Below are positions 8,530 to 17,839 of a DNA stretch of 64,000 nucleotides, in pieces (positions within the stretch are counted from its first letter, which is position 1; the number at the start of each line of letters is the position of its first letter). The notes beneath the pieces were generated by a model. It saw nothing but the letters and a program-made list of their open reading frames with translations, made no database searches and had not been told where the DNA came from. The stretch covers positions 124,001 to 188,000 of the forward strand of contig CAVPPJ010000008.1 of assembly GCA_963707065.1 (NCBI GenBank), read 5' to 3'. The translations under genes and the position numbers were made by a program. The DNA is from Palsa-506 sp963707065 (GTDB lineage Bacteria > Actinomycetota > Actinomycetes > Streptosporangiales > Streptosporangiaceae).

Positions 8530-10857
8530 ATGCCAGCAGCAGATGCAGGAGACACCGACGGCGAGGGTGCCCCGCAGGGCCTGTCGTGGTCATGGGAGCT
8601 GGACCTCGGTGCGCTGATCGACAGCATTGACGCGGTGCTACCTGGCGCGGTGTCCTCCATCGCACCTTCCTCGGACGACCCTTCCTCCGACGGCCCTTCC
8701 TCCGACGCTCCTTCCTCCGACGGCCCTTCCTCCGACGCTCCTTCCTCCGACGGCCCTTCCTCCGAAGCTCCTTCCTGCGGCGCACCGGGCTCAGCTGAGG
8801 AGGAGGCCGAGCAGGAGGCCATCCTGGATGAACTGCTAGCGATGGACCAAAGTGGCGGCGGGAAGAGGATCCCGATGCGGGCGCTGGCGGGCCGGGTCGC
8901 GGAGCGGCTTGCGCCAGGCCCCGACCTGACTGCGTGGCTGGCCGCTGCCCCGGTCGCCGAGCTGGACGATCGTGACCTGGCTGCGGTCGCGGGTTCCTGG
9001 CGGCGGGTCGCGGCATGGGCGCAAGCACGGGAACTGGCCGCGGTCGCGCAGATCACCTCGCGTGCTGCCGCCCGCGACGAGAAGATCGGCACCGAGGCTG
9101 ATGGCCGTCCGGTCCGCGTGCCGGCTTCGGCGGCGGCAGAGGTAGCGCTCGAGCTGACGTTGTCGCAGTACAGCGCCTGCGCATGGGCTGATCTCGCGGT
9201 CCAGCTGACCTGGCGGCTGGCCGCCACCGGTGCGGCATTGGCGAACGGGGTGATCGACCTGCAGCGTGCCCGGCTGATCGCCGAGGCAACCAGCATGCTC
9301 TCCGATGAGAGGGCACGGGCGGTCGAGGACAAGGTGCTGCCGGGCGCGGGGGACCTGACTACTGGGATGCTCCGCTCGGTGCTGCGCCGCGCCGTGATCG
9401 CGGCTGATCCCGACGGCGCCGAGGAGCGCCGCAAGGAAGCCGAGCGCCAGGCCAAGGTAGTGCTGTACCCCGATGAGGACAGCACCGCCACCCTGACCGG
9501 GCAGCGGCTGCCCGCTATCCAGGCCGCCGCCGCGATGGCGCGGATCACCGCGATGGCCTGGGCGCTCAAAGCATCCGGCGCCGGCGGCGGCATCGACCTG
9601 CTGCGCGCCCAGGTCTATATCGGGCTCCTGCTCGACACCCTGCCGCTGATCCCGCCCGCCGAAGGCGCACCCCCGGACGACCCGCCCCCGGACGACCCCC
9701 TCGATAGCCCGCGACCGGATGACCCGCTGCCCGGCGGCGAGCACCGTGATCCGAGTTCCGGCGACTTGCACGATGGCCCCGGCGCCAGCCTCGTAGATGG
9801 CGGCGCGGTGGATGGTGGCGACGTAGATGACGTGCCGCCGCATGGTGATCAGGACGCTCCGTGCGACGACGACTCGGGTCCCGACGACGGCCTGCTCGGC
9901 AACTCCGGTTACAGCGATGACGATGATGACTGGCCTGACCGAGGCCCAGCCCGGGACTGGCCGGGTCTTCCTGCCGTGATCCCACCCGCCTTCACAGGCC
10001 CCGGCGCCGGGCGTACGAACGGCCGGCCGACGGATAGCCGGCCCGCCGCCGGGCTACTGGACGTGATCGTGCCCTGGCAGGTGCTGGCCGGGATCTCCAG
10101 CGTGCCCGGTTTTCTGGGCCGGATCGGGCCAGTAACCGCGCCGCAGGCCTTGCGTCTCGCGACGGTCGCAGCAGGCGACCCGGGTGCCGTGTGGCGGATC
10201 ATCGTGACTACCTCGGCCGGGCAGGCCCTTGCGGTGACCCGCGTTCCTCGCCTACGCGGCCGCCAGCCTGGATCTGGTACGGGGCAACGGTCCGGTGCTA
10301 TGCGATGGCCCAGTGCCGGGATGGGACCCAGTGCCGGGATGGGACCTGGTGCCGGGATCGGCCTGGTCGGCCGGGTCACCCTGACTATTCCTGAGGACCT
10401 GCTGACCCATCCGCCGCCGTCATGGCCAGGACCAGGAGCAGGCCCGGACCCGCCGGGCGACATCCTGGCCAAGGCCATCGCCGTCGCTGCCACCGCCGCG
10501 GGCCGCGCCCGGGCTGCCATGGCGGCTGATGCCGCGGCCGGCGGATGCGCGCACTCGGCGGCCAGCCTCGCCTACCGGCCCCCGCCGCGGCTGATGGAGT
10601 ACATCGCTGCCCGGGATCTGACCTGCCGGTTCCTGCGATGCCGGCAGCCGGCCTGGCGCGGCGATCTCGACCACACGATTCCATTCGACGACGGCGGACT
10701 AACGTGCAGATGCAATCTCGGCGGCCTTTGCCGTACGCACCACATCCTGAAGCACCATCCCGACTGGAACCTGCGGCAGGTTGCCCCCGGCGTCTTCACC
10801 TGGACCACCCCGGCTGGCCGTAGTTACACCGCCACTCCCGACACCCACGCCGCGTAG
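8530..10857 (+). CDS. DUF222/HNH endonuclease domain protein (13E12 repeat family)
   Basis: A 775-residue protein. ATG 8530 follows a perfect AGGAGG. After a Ser/Asp/Pro-rich repetitive stretch (residues about 45-82) comes the DUF222 region (about 110-370) with VAGSWRRVAAWAQARELAAV, then a long acidic, proline-rich linker, then a C-terminal HNH nuclease: CRFLRCRQPAW, DLDHTIPFDDGG, NLGGLCRTHHILKH (metal-binding Cys/His and the DH..H core). The family is expanded in actinobacteria, often in multiple copies, and in mycobacteria is DNA-damage induced; its cellular role is unresolved. The acidic linker is longer than usual and highly variable. Confidence 0.9.
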   Translation: MPAADAGDTDGEGAPQGLSWSWELDLGALIDSIDAVLPGAVSSIAPSSDDPSSDGPSSDAPSSDGPSSDAPSSDGPSSEAPSCGAPGSAEEEAEQEAILDELLAMDQSGGGKRIPMRALAGRVAERLAPGPDLTAWLAAAPVAELDDRDLAAVAGSWRRVAAWAQARELAAVAQITSRAAARDEKIGTEADGRPVRVPASAAAEVALELTLSQYSACAWADLAVQLTWRLAATGAALANGVIDLQRARLIAEATSMLSDERARAVEDKVLPGAGDLTTGMLRSVLRRAVIAADPDGAEERRKEAERQAKVVLYPDEDSTATLTGQRLPAIQAAAAMARITAMAWALKASGAGGGIDLLRAQVYIGLLLDTLPLIPPAEGAPPDDPPPDDPLDSPRPDDPLPGGEHRDPSSGDLHDGPGASLVDGGAVDGGDVDDVPPHGDQDAPCDDDSGPDDGLLGNSGYSDDDDDWPDRGPARDWPGLPAVIPPAFTGPGAGRTNGRPTDSRPAAGLLDVIVPWQVLAGISSVPGFLGRIGPVTAPQALRLATVAAGDPGAVWRIIVTTSAGQALAVTRVPRLRGRQPGSGTGQRSGAMRWPSAGMGPSAGMGPGAGIGLVGRVTLTIPEDLLTHPPPSWPGPGAGPDPPGDILAKAIAVAATAAGRARAAMAADAAAGGCAHSAASLAYRPPPRLMEYIAARDLTCRFLRCRQPAWRGDLDHTIPFDDGGLTCRCNLGGLCRTHHILKHHPDWNLRQVAPGVFTWTTPAGRSYTATPDTHAA
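8660..8775 (+). repeat. In-gene 15/30-bp tandem repeat (PSSDG/PSSDA units)
   Basis: Codes for alternating PSSDD, PSSDG and PSSDA pentads near the N-terminus of the HNH protein. The 15-base unit CCTTCCTCCGACGGC alternates with a CT-ending form, making near-exact 30-base repeats, which are prone to slippage in length. Confidence 0.85.
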
Positions 10858-10984
10858 GAAACCGGGCGAAGAAGCGGCCCTCAGCGGAGAGTGGCAGCAG
10901 GCAGGCAGGTGTGCAGCACGAACGTCACGAGCTGTGACACGCCTACGCTGGCGGCCGAAGCCGGCGGCGGAGATAGTCATTTCG

Positions 10985-12115
10985 TCATGGGATTGGCGCG
11001 AACCGGATGTCGTGATCCTGTACCTCCGGAGCCGCGAAGGCGAGCAGGCGCTCGCCTTCGCTGGTGACAGCGTCACGGTCAGGCCCGCTGATGGACTCGA
11101 ACATGTCGATGCTCAGCGCAGCAGCGTCCCGGGACCGGGTGATCCTCCATATGCCGAGGACGAATCCGTTGATGAGCACCGTGCCGGGGAAGATGCCGTT
11201 CTTCGTAAATAGCCGTTTCCGGTTCTGCCCGCTGATGACGCGAGTGCGGTCGGCGTGAGACAGGACAAGGTTGTCGAACTCGGCGATCAGGCGCACGGGG
11301 GCAGGCGTGCGAGGATCCGGCCGCGGGGATTCGGGCAGGTCGAACAGCTCGTTTCCTTGCTCATCGCGGAAAATGCGCAAACTGGGCCGGAGGCGTTCCA
11401 CCGGCTCCCGCAGCCGGGTCAGGCCGGACCACGCTTGAATGTCCCTGACAGTCGCAGGGCCGAATGCTGCCAGGTACCGGGTAACGAGACGCTCCAGCGG
11501 CGGGCCGCTATCCAGCGGGCGGCCGAGCCAGGCCTCGGCTGGGGTGTGCGCGGACTGCCCCGCGGCGCCCCACACCGCCCGGGGTGGCACCTGGATCAGC
11601 GGCACCAGGGCGCGGACGGCCTGGGCGAGGGCATCGGGCGGATGGCCGGGCCATTGCTCCGAGAGCAGTGCGCCAAGCTCACTGAATGTCCGTGGCTTCT
11701 CCGCCAGCAGAGTCCGTCCGGCGGCGGCCAGGGCAATGCTGTCCACGCCGTCGATCTGCTTGCCGAAAACTGCCTTCAGGCCCCGGTCCAGGACCGGCTG
11801 GATCAGCGGGCGCAGCAGCAGGCAATCGCGGGCGGAAACCAGATGGATAGTCCCGCGCATCAGCGCGATGCGGACTATCCGGCGGTCAAGGATCAGCTCG
11901 GCCAGATCGACAGGACGGAAGCCGGTCAGCCGGGACCACAGGCCGTAGTAGGGCGGAAAGGGCGCCTGGGCCTGCAGTCCGACCAGGTGCTCGACCGTCT
12001 CGATGACCCGATCGGCCCGCGTCTGAGTGGCCGGCCGGGGAGCCCTGCGCAGCAGCAACTGCCGGGCAAGCAGAGCACGGTTCAGTGCCTGCAGGCTCAG
12101 CACGTCAGAAGACAC
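10985..12115 (-). CDS. Winged-helix DNA-binding domain protein (HTH_42, AlkZ/YcaQ-like)
   Basis: A 376-residue protein of the HTH_42 superfamily, which includes the DNA glycosylases AlkZ/YcaQ that excise crosslinked or bulky-adduct bases. Characteristic text: HLVGLQAQAPFPPYYGLWSR near residue 45, RIALMRGTIHLVSARD near 85, and the C-terminal LIAEFDNLVLSHADRTR with a late IFPGTVLINGFVLGIWR. AlkZ proteins carry a catalytic QxQ or QxD motif; here the corresponding text is QAQ in LVGLQAQAPF, so glycosylase activity is plausible but unproven. It is convergent with the HNH gene. Confidence 0.85.
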   Translation of the reverse strand: MSSDVLSLQALNRALLARQLLLRRAPRPATQTRADRVIETVEHLVGLQAQAPFPPYYGLWSRLTGFRPVDLAELILDRRIVRIALMRGTIHLVSARDCLLLRPLIQPVLDRGLKAVFGKQIDGVDSIALAAAGRTLLAEKPRTFSELGALLSEQWPGHPPDALAQAVRALVPLIQVPPRAVWGAAGQSAHTPAEAWLGRPLDSGPPLERLVTRYLAAFGPATVRDIQAWSGLTRLREPVERLRPSLRIFRDEQGNELFDLPESPRPDPRTPAPVRLIAEFDNLVLSHADRTRVISGQNRKRLFTKNGIFPGTVLINGFVLGIWRITRSRDAAALSIDMFESISGPDRDAVTSEGERLLAFAAPEVQDHDIRFAPIP

Positions 12116-12233
12116 TGGCTGTCCCTCGCCGCCCTGTTCCTGTGTCTGGTTCCTGTGTCTGGACGCCTGACGAGCTGATCGCCGGTTAGCGGCGACCGGT
12201 CTTTCCCGTTGACAGAAGTCCCGGAAGTGGCGG

Positions 12234-12605
12234 CTAGTTCCGGGGCGGAAGCTGCTGTAGTGCCCAGGTGTTGCCGTCAGGGTCGCCGAAGTAGATGAAC
12301 GAGCCCCAGGGCTGGACGTCGATCTCGCTGGCCTTCACGCCGTTGCCGAGAAGCTGTTCGCGGGCAGCCGCGACATCCGCGACCACCATCATCACGCCCT
12401 GCTGCGTGCCTGGCGTCATCGTGGTGATGCCGGTTCCCATCACGATCGAGCAGGCCGAACCGGGCGGGGTGAGCTGCACGAAGCGCAGTTCCGGATTGAC
12501 CTGAATGTCATGATCTGCGTTGAAGCCGACCTGGTCGACATAGAAAGCCTTGGCACGGTCGACGTCGGTAACGGGAACGGGTACGACTTCTAGTTTCCAG
12601 TCCAT
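12234..12605 (-). CDS. VOC/glyoxalase-fold family protein
   Basis: A 123-residue single-module vicinal-oxygen-chelate protein. It begins MDWKLEVVPVPVTDVDRAKAF, the usual first strand and helix of the fold, and ends GSFIYFGDPDGNTWALQQLP, where the family has the FxDPDGN metal-side motif. Acidic and His metal ligands at the canonical positions are only partly obvious. Paired beta-alpha-beta-beta-beta modules in such proteins bind divalent metal and open rings or sequester antibiotics; the substrate is unknown. It is divergent from the GNAT gene, 52 bases away. Confidence 0.85.
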   Translation of the reverse strand: MDWKLEVVPVPVTDVDRAKAFYVDQVGFNADHDIQVNPELRFVQLTPPGSACSIVMGTGITTMTPGTQQGVMMVVADVAAAREQLLGNGVKASEIDVQPWGSFIYFGDPDGNTWALQQLPPRN

Positions 12606-12657
12606 CCCCTAACGGTACCGGGAGGGTCTGACAGTCCAGCCTGGCAAAGTTGACGGC

Positions 12658-13614
12658 ATGCAGCCGCTGCCGCCCGAGGGCCGTCCGCCAGTGGATGCCC
12701 AGCCGACGGCGCCTCCGCCGGGACTGCGTCGGCCCGGGGCGCCTCCGCCGGGAGCACATCGGCCCGGGGCACATCCGCTGGCGGTGCTGATCACCGAGGC
12801 GGCGGGCGGGCGGTACCCAGCGCCCGATGGGAGCTGGCGGCGAGTGCCGCCGTGGCGGCCAGGGCTGGAGGGAATCGTGGCGTTCACCGGGCATGCGGTG
12901 CTGGCCGTGGCGCCGGATGTCTCCGACGCGCGGATCATCGAGCTCGGGGCCAACGGGCTGGGCGGCGCGCACGACCCGCGGCTGGTCGCGGCCCTGGCCG
13001 GGCCGGACGGCTGGATCGACAGCCTCGACGTGCTGCTGGCCGGCCGCGGCACTGGCGAAGCCGACCGAGCTGACCCCCGGCCTGGCCATGGGCCTGGTGC
13101 AGCCGGCGGGCGGGCGGGCTCAGGTCACAGCAAGGCGGGCTCAGCTGACGGCAGGGCGGGCTCAGCTGACAGCCAGGCGGGCTCAGCTGACAGCAAGGCG
13201 GGCTCAGCTGACGGCCGGGCCAGCGGGACAGACGCCGGCTCGCGGCTGGTGGACCGGCCTGATCTCGCGGTGCATCCCAGGGCCCAGTTCGCCGCCCGGA
13301 TCCGGGACCGGCGACGTGTCCTCGGCTACCCGGACCGCGGCCGGTCAGCGCTGGCGGTGATCAGCACGGGCCTGGCCGGGCTCACCGAGCTGGGCTTCGA
13401 GCTGGAACCGGAACGGCGGGGAGCAGGCGGCGGAGCCGCGCTGATCCGGGATGCACTGAGCGCCGTCCCGGCCGGCGAACTAGTCGTGGCGGCCTGCGCG
13501 CCGGGCAATGCGGCGAGCCTCCGTGCGCTGCTGACAACCGGGTTCTCGCCGCTCGGCTCGCTGCAGCTATTTAGCCGGGCGCCTCTGCGTGATCCGTTCA
13601 TGGCGAAGGATTAG
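12658..13614 (+). CDS. GNAT-family N-acetyltransferase-like protein with repetitive linker
   Basis: A 318-residue protein. The C-terminal third resembles a GNAT acetyltransferase core: a strand-rich SALAVISTGLAGLTELGFEL, then ERRGAGGGAALIRDAL (the R-x-x-G-x-G/A acetyl-CoA loop), then VVAACAPGNAASLRALLTTG, like the family beta5-alpha4 block that ends with a phenylalanine-containing GFSPLGS. The N-terminal portion contains proline-rich GAPPPGAHRPGAH runs, and a central linker (residues about 155-190) is built of AGSADG/AGSADS repeats. The acceptor is unknown. Family assignment is good; the long linker is unusual. Confidence 0.75.
   Translation: MQPLPPEGRPPVDAQPTAPPPGLRRPGAPPPGAHRPGAHPLAVLITEAAGGRYPAPDGSWRRVPPWRPGLEGIVAFTGHAVLAVAPDVSDARIIELGANGLGGAHDPRLVAALAGPDGWIDSLDVLLAGRGTGEADRADPRPGHGPGAAGGRAGSGHSKAGSADGRAGSADSQAGSADSKAGSADGRASGTDAGSRLVDRPDLAVHPRAQFAARIRDRRRVLGYPDRGRSALAVISTGLAGLTELGFELEPERRGAGGGAALIRDALSAVPAGELVVAACAPGNAASLRALLTTGFSPLGSLQLFSRAPLRDPFMAKD
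13114..13220 (+). repeat. In-gene ~21-bp tandem repeat (AGSADx units)
   Basis: Four to five near-identical copies of a 21-base unit GCGGGCTCAGCTGACAGCAAG encode the AGSADSK/AGSADGR linker of the acetyltransferase-like protein. The reading frame is kept through all copies, so length changes would not break the gene. Confidence 0.85.
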
Positions 13615-13672
13615 CGGGGAACGCCAGATCCTTCGCCGATCTTGACCGGGCGGAAATGGCAGACTAGAGCGC

Positions 13673-14185
13673 ATGGCATTCGAGCTTGCGCAGGTCAATA
13701 TCGGCCGGCTGACAGCGCCGGTGGACTCGCCGGTCCTGGCCGGTTTCATGGCTGCCCTCGACCCGGTCAACGCAGCCGCTGAGCAGGCACCGGGCTTCAT
13801 CTGGCGGCTGCAGACCGAGGACGGCAACGCGACGGCGATCCAGGCATTCGAGTGGGACGCGGCCGGCAGCGCCGGCGTCATCGTCAACATGTCCGTCTGG
13901 ACCAGCGCCGAGCACCTGGGCGCGTTCGTCTACGGCGAGATGCACCGCCAGATCATGCGCCGGCGCCGGGAATGGTTCTGCCTGATGCGCGAGGCATACC
14001 TGGCCTGCTGGTGGGTTCCGGCCGGGCACCGTCCCGGCACCGGCGAGGCCGAGGACCGCATCCGTTACCTGCGCTCGCATGGCCCGACGCCGGATGCCTT
14101 CAACCTGCGGGTCAGTTACCCGCCGCCCGGCGCCGCGGGTGACCGGCCGGTGCGCGGGCCCGGCGAGTGGCTCTGCCCGGCATGA
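13673..14185 (+). CDS. DUF3291 domain protein
   Basis: A 170-residue protein matching DUF3291: it opens MAFELAQVNIGRLTAPVDS, has the central block APGFIWRLQTEDGNATAI and VNMSVWTSAEHLGAFVYG, and a tryptophan-rich end FCLMREAYLACWWVPAGH. These proteins adopt a dimeric ferredoxin-like (ABM) fold. No reaction is established. ATG 13673 is used because it begins exactly at the conserved N-terminus. It is transcribed with its own upstream spacing of 58 bases after the GNAT gene and may form a short operon with it. Confidence 0.85.
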   Translation: MAFELAQVNIGRLTAPVDSPVLAGFMAALDPVNAAAEQAPGFIWRLQTEDGNATAIQAFEWDAAGSAGVIVNMSVWTSAEHLGAFVYGEMHRQIMRRRREWFCLMREAYLACWWVPAGHRPGTGEAEDRIRYLRSHGPTPDAFNLRVSYPPPGAAGDRPVRGPGEWLCPA

Positions 14186-14374
14186 GCCGGGCTGGTCGCG
14201 GCTGGCGGGAAGTGCTCGTTAAAGCGCTTTGTCGTCCGCACCGTCCGCGGACGGCACGGGCCTCGCGGCATAGCTGCTGCCTGGCGAAGAGACGTGCCCG
14301 GGCACAGTGCCTCCCGGAGATTGCCTGCCGCGGCTGATCGCCAGCGGCCGGCCATCTGTGGCAACGTCTCGGTC

Positions 14375-17300
14375 ATGAGCGCCAGCGTAGTGAGCCCGGT
14401 CTTCGTGGGCCGTCGCGACGAGATGGCCGCGCTGGCGACCCCGCTGCGGCTGGCCCGTGGCGGCGACGCGGCGTTCGCGCTGATCGGCGGTGAGGCCGGC
14501 GTCGGCAAGACCCGGCTCGTCGGCGAGCTCGCGGCGCAGGCCGCGGAGGCCGGATTCACCGTGCTCATCGGCCATTGCATCGAGCTGGGTGCCGAGGGAC
14601 TGCCGCTCGCACCGCTGGTCGACGCCCTGCGCGCGCTGGCCCGCAGTACCCCGCCGGCCGAGCTGGCCGGGCTGCTCGGGCCCGCCCGGCGCAACCTGGC
14701 CAGGCTGCTGCCGGAACTCGACCCGGATGCCGCGGCCGGCCAGGCCTCGGACGGCGTCCAGCCGGCTCAGCTGCTGGAGCTGGTGCTGGGCCTGATCAGC
14801 CGGCTCGGCGCGGTGCAGCCGGTCCTGCTCATCCTGGAGGACCTGCACTGGGCCGACCAGTCCACCCTGGAGCTGCTGGCCTTCCTGGTCCGGTCGCTGC
14901 GCGACGTGCCGGTCCTGCTGCTGGCCACGTATCGCTCCGACGAACTGCACCGGCGTCACCCGCTGCGGCCGCTGCTCACCGGCTGGGACCGGGTGCGCTC
15001 GATGCACCGCATCGAGCTGCGCCGTTTCGACCGGGACGAGGTCGCCGCCCAGCTGGACGCGATCCTGGCCAGGCGCTCCGAGCCCGAGCTCGTCGACCTG
15101 GTCAGTGATCGCTCCGGCGGCAATGCGTTCCTGGTAGAAGAGCTCGCCGGGGTCGTGCGGGCCGGCGGTGACCCGGCCGACCTGCCGCCCTCGCTGCGGG
15201 ACGTCCTGCTGAGCCGGATCGACTCGCTGAGCGCGACCGCGCAGCTGCTGCTCCGCACCGCCTCGGTAGCCGGCCGGCGGGTTCCCGAGCGGCTGCTCGC
15301 CGCCGTGACCGACCTCGACGAATCCGCGCTGTTCAGCGCGTTGCGCGAGACCGTGGAGAGCCATCTGCTCGTGGTCGATGACACCGGCCTCGGCTATGCG
15401 TTCCGGCATGCGCTCGCGCGTGACGCCGTGTACGAGGACATGCTGCCGGGCGAGCGGGTCCGGCTGCACGCCGCGTACGGCACCGCGCTGGCGCGCGAGC
15501 CGGGGCTGGCCGATGACCAGGCCGCGGTGCCGGCCGCCCTGGCGCACCACTGGTACGCCGCCCTCGACCTGCCGCTGGCGCTGCCCGCTTCGGTCACGGC
15601 GGCCCGTCAGGCGATGGCGTCCTACGCTCCGGCCGAGGCGCAGCAGCATCTCGAGCGGGCACTGCAGATCTGGCCCCGGGTACCGGACGCCGAGCAGCGC
15701 ACCGGCCTCGACCAGGCCGAGGTGTCCAGGCTCACGGCGGACGCCGCCTACCAGGCCGGGGCGGTCGACCGGGCGGTGTCGCTGCTTGACCAGGCACTCG
15801 CCGAGCTCCCCGCCGACGGTGACGTGGTCCGCCGGGCGCTGCTGCTGGACCGCCGCGCGCACGCGCTGCGCGACGTCGGGCACGAGGACGAGGCCATCGC
15901 CGCGCTCGATCAGGCGCTGGCGCTGCTGCCGGCCGATCAGGTCACCCGGGCGCACGCGGTGGTGCTCGCTTCGCTGGCCAGTTCCCTGATGCGGACCACC
16001 GGCATGCACGCCGCGGCACCGACCGCGCAGCGCGCAGTGGAGGCAGCCCGCGCGGTCGGCGCGGCCGCGGAGGAGGCCGATGCCTGCATCACCCTCGGCC
16101 TCGCCCAGTCCTATCTCGGCGATGGCGACGAAGGGCTGGCGGCCCTGCGGGCGGGGCTGAGGCTCGCGCTTGACCTCGATCCGCCCATGATCGCCTTGCG
16201 CGGCTATGTCAATCTCTCCGACGTGCTGGAGTTCCTCGGACGGCACACCGAGGCGGCGCAGACCGCGAGCGAGGGTCTGGCCCTCGCCGCGCGAGTGGGC
16301 CTGGCCCGTACCTTCGGCTCCTACCTCACCGGCAACCTGGCCGACTCACTGCTGCGGCTCGGCCGCTGGGACGAGGTGGACCGGCTGACCGCCCGCGCGC
16401 TCGGCACGTTCCCGGTGGGCATCTTCGCCGGCACCCTGCTGCAGCTGCGGGCCGAGCTTGCCGCGCTGAGCGGCCGCTATGACGATGCCGAGACCGAGCT
16501 GCGCGCTGCCCGGCGGGCGCTCGGCGAGACAACCGACGGCCAGTTCATTCTCACGATGCTGCACGCGGAGGCCACGATCGCGCACGGGCGCGGCGATCTC
16601 GCCGTGGCGCGGGAACTGCTCGCGGCCGGGCTGGCCGGCGAGGCGGTGCCGGGGTCCGCGCGTTATGCGTGGGCAGTGTCCGCGCGTTATGCCTGGCCGC
16701 TGCTGTGGCTGGCGATGCGGGTCGAGGCGGACGACGCCGTCCGGTGCCGTGACCGCCTTGAGCCGGTGCCGGCCGCGGCCGCTGAGCGCTGCCGCGAGCT
16801 GGCGCGGCTCGGCGGGCTGCTGGCTGCCCCGACGCCCCCGGCCCGCGGCTGCCAGGCGTCGGCCGCCGCCGAGCACGCCCGGGCGGACGGCGCGGACGAC
16901 CTCAGCGGCTGGGCGGCGGCCGCGGCGGCGTGGCGCGCGGCCGGCGAGCCGTACCCGCTGGCCTACGCCCTGCTGCGGCTGGCCGAGGCGCACTGCCGGG
17001 CGGCCGACTGGAAGGCCGCCGCCAGCGCCGTCCGGGAGGCCAGCTCGACCGCCAGCCGGATCGGCGCGCTGCCGCTGGCCGGCGAGGCCGGCGCCCTGGC
17101 CCGCCGCGCCCGGCTGAGCCTGGCCGAACCGGGTGCCCGGGAGGACGGATCAGGCGAAGCAGAAACGAGCAAGACCGGTGCCCCTGGCGCCGCGGCAGCC
17201 GGCCGGGTGGCGGGCGCACCAGGCGTTACGGGCGCGGCGGCTGACGAGCTGGCCCGCTTCGGCCTGACCGAGCGCGAACGCGAGGTTTTCCTGCTGCTCG

Positions 17301-17461
17301 CCACCGGCCAGTCGAATCCGCAGATCGGGAAGGCCCTGTTCATCAGCCCCAAGACCGTCAGCGTGCATGTCTCGAGCATTCTCGCGAAGCTCGGCGTCAC
17401 CGGCCGGATCGAGGCCGCGGCGGTCGCCCACCGGCTTGGCATCGTGGGCCAGCAGGCCTAG
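14375..17461 (+). CDS. LuxR-family regulator with N-terminal AAA/NACHT-type ATPase (LAL type)
   Basis: A 1028-residue large ATP-binding LuxR (MalT/LAL-like) regulator. ATG 14375 gives MSASVVSPVFVGRRDEM; the Walker A is GGEAGVGKT at residues 38-46 and Walker B LLILEDLHWAD near 150. A long tetratricopeptide-like alpha-helical region fills the middle, and the C-terminal 65 residues are a LuxR HTH: LTEREREVFLLLATGQSN, then ALFISPKTVSVHVSSILAKL. Near residue 765 the text SARYAW is duplicated in frame by a 21-base repeat. Such regulators often control secondary metabolism or transport; the adjacent MFS exporter is the closest candidate target. The signal is unknown. Confidence 0.9.
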   Translation: MSASVVSPVFVGRRDEMAALATPLRLARGGDAAFALIGGEAGVGKTRLVGELAAQAAEAGFTVLIGHCIELGAEGLPLAPLVDALRALARSTPPAELAGLLGPARRNLARLLPELDPDAAAGQASDGVQPAQLLELVLGLISRLGAVQPVLLILEDLHWADQSTLELLAFLVRSLRDVPVLLLATYRSDELHRRHPLRPLLTGWDRVRSMHRIELRRFDRDEVAAQLDAILARRSEPELVDLVSDRSGGNAFLVEELAGVVRAGGDPADLPPSLRDVLLSRIDSLSATAQLLLRTASVAGRRVPERLLAAVTDLDESALFSALRETVESHLLVVDDTGLGYAFRHALARDAVYEDMLPGERVRLHAAYGTALAREPGLADDQAAVPAALAHHWYAALDLPLALPASVTAARQAMASYAPAEAQQHLERALQIWPRVPDAEQRTGLDQAEVSRLTADAAYQAGAVDRAVSLLDQALAELPADGDVVRRALLLDRRAHALRDVGHEDEAIAALDQALALLPADQVTRAHAVVLASLASSLMRTTGMHAAAPTAQRAVEAARAVGAAAEEADACITLGLAQSYLGDGDEGLAALRAGLRLALDLDPPMIALRGYVNLSDVLEFLGRHTEAAQTASEGLALAARVGLARTFGSYLTGNLADSLLRLGRWDEVDRLTARALGTFPVGIFAGTLLQLRAELAALSGRYDDAETELRAARRALGETTDGQFILTMLHAEATIAHGRGDLAVARELLAAGLAGEAVPGSARYAWAVSARYAWPLLWLAMRVEADDAVRCRDRLEPVPAAAAERCRELARLGGLLAAPTPPARGCQASAAAEHARADGADDLSGWAAAAAAWRAAGEPYPLAYALLRLAEAHCRAADWKAAASAVREASSTASRIGALPLAGEAGALARRARLSLAEPGAREDGSGEAETSKTGAPGAAAAGRVAGAPGVTGAAADELARFGLTEREREVFLLLATGQSNPQIGKALFISPKTVSVHVSSILAKLGVTGRIEAAAVAHRLGIVGQQA

Positions 17462-17839
17462 CGGCCTTGCTCGCCGGTCGTCTGCAGGCCTAGTCGTCAG
17501 CACCGCCAGAGAGTCAAGATCACCAGCGTCAACGGGATTCTCATCTGGGCCGCCAGCGTGTTCCGCAGGGCGGTCGCGTGATCCGCAGGGCGGTCGCGTG
17601 ATCCAGGCAGGCGCTTGCTTCCAGATCGCCGGTCGCGGCGTTGGCGGTCCGCGCCGCGCCGCTATCTGAGCGCAGGCAGGCGGGCCCGGCAGCAGATCTG
17701 AGGGCCTGCGGGCCGGCCCGGCCGTAAATCTGAGGGGCTGCCGCCCGCGGGCTAGGGCAGCAGCCGGATGTGAGGTCCGGCCCCTTAGCCGCACCGTGAT
17801 GGGGACGGAGTTCTTACCGGCGAAAGGGACGTGACCATC
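17462..17839. other. Intergenic region with exact 20-bp direct repeat
   Basis: No convincing gene. A 20-base unit TCCGCAGGGCGGTCGCGTGA occurs twice in tandem at 17562-17581 and 17582-17601. The right end contains the promoter region and ribosome site (GAAAGGGA) of the MFS gene. Confidence 0.6.

Noticed and set aside
14219..16246. Long minus-strand open frame opposite the LuxR ATPase gene
   Set aside because: Shadow of the high-GC LuxR gene; Arg/Gln/Gly-rich with no domain.
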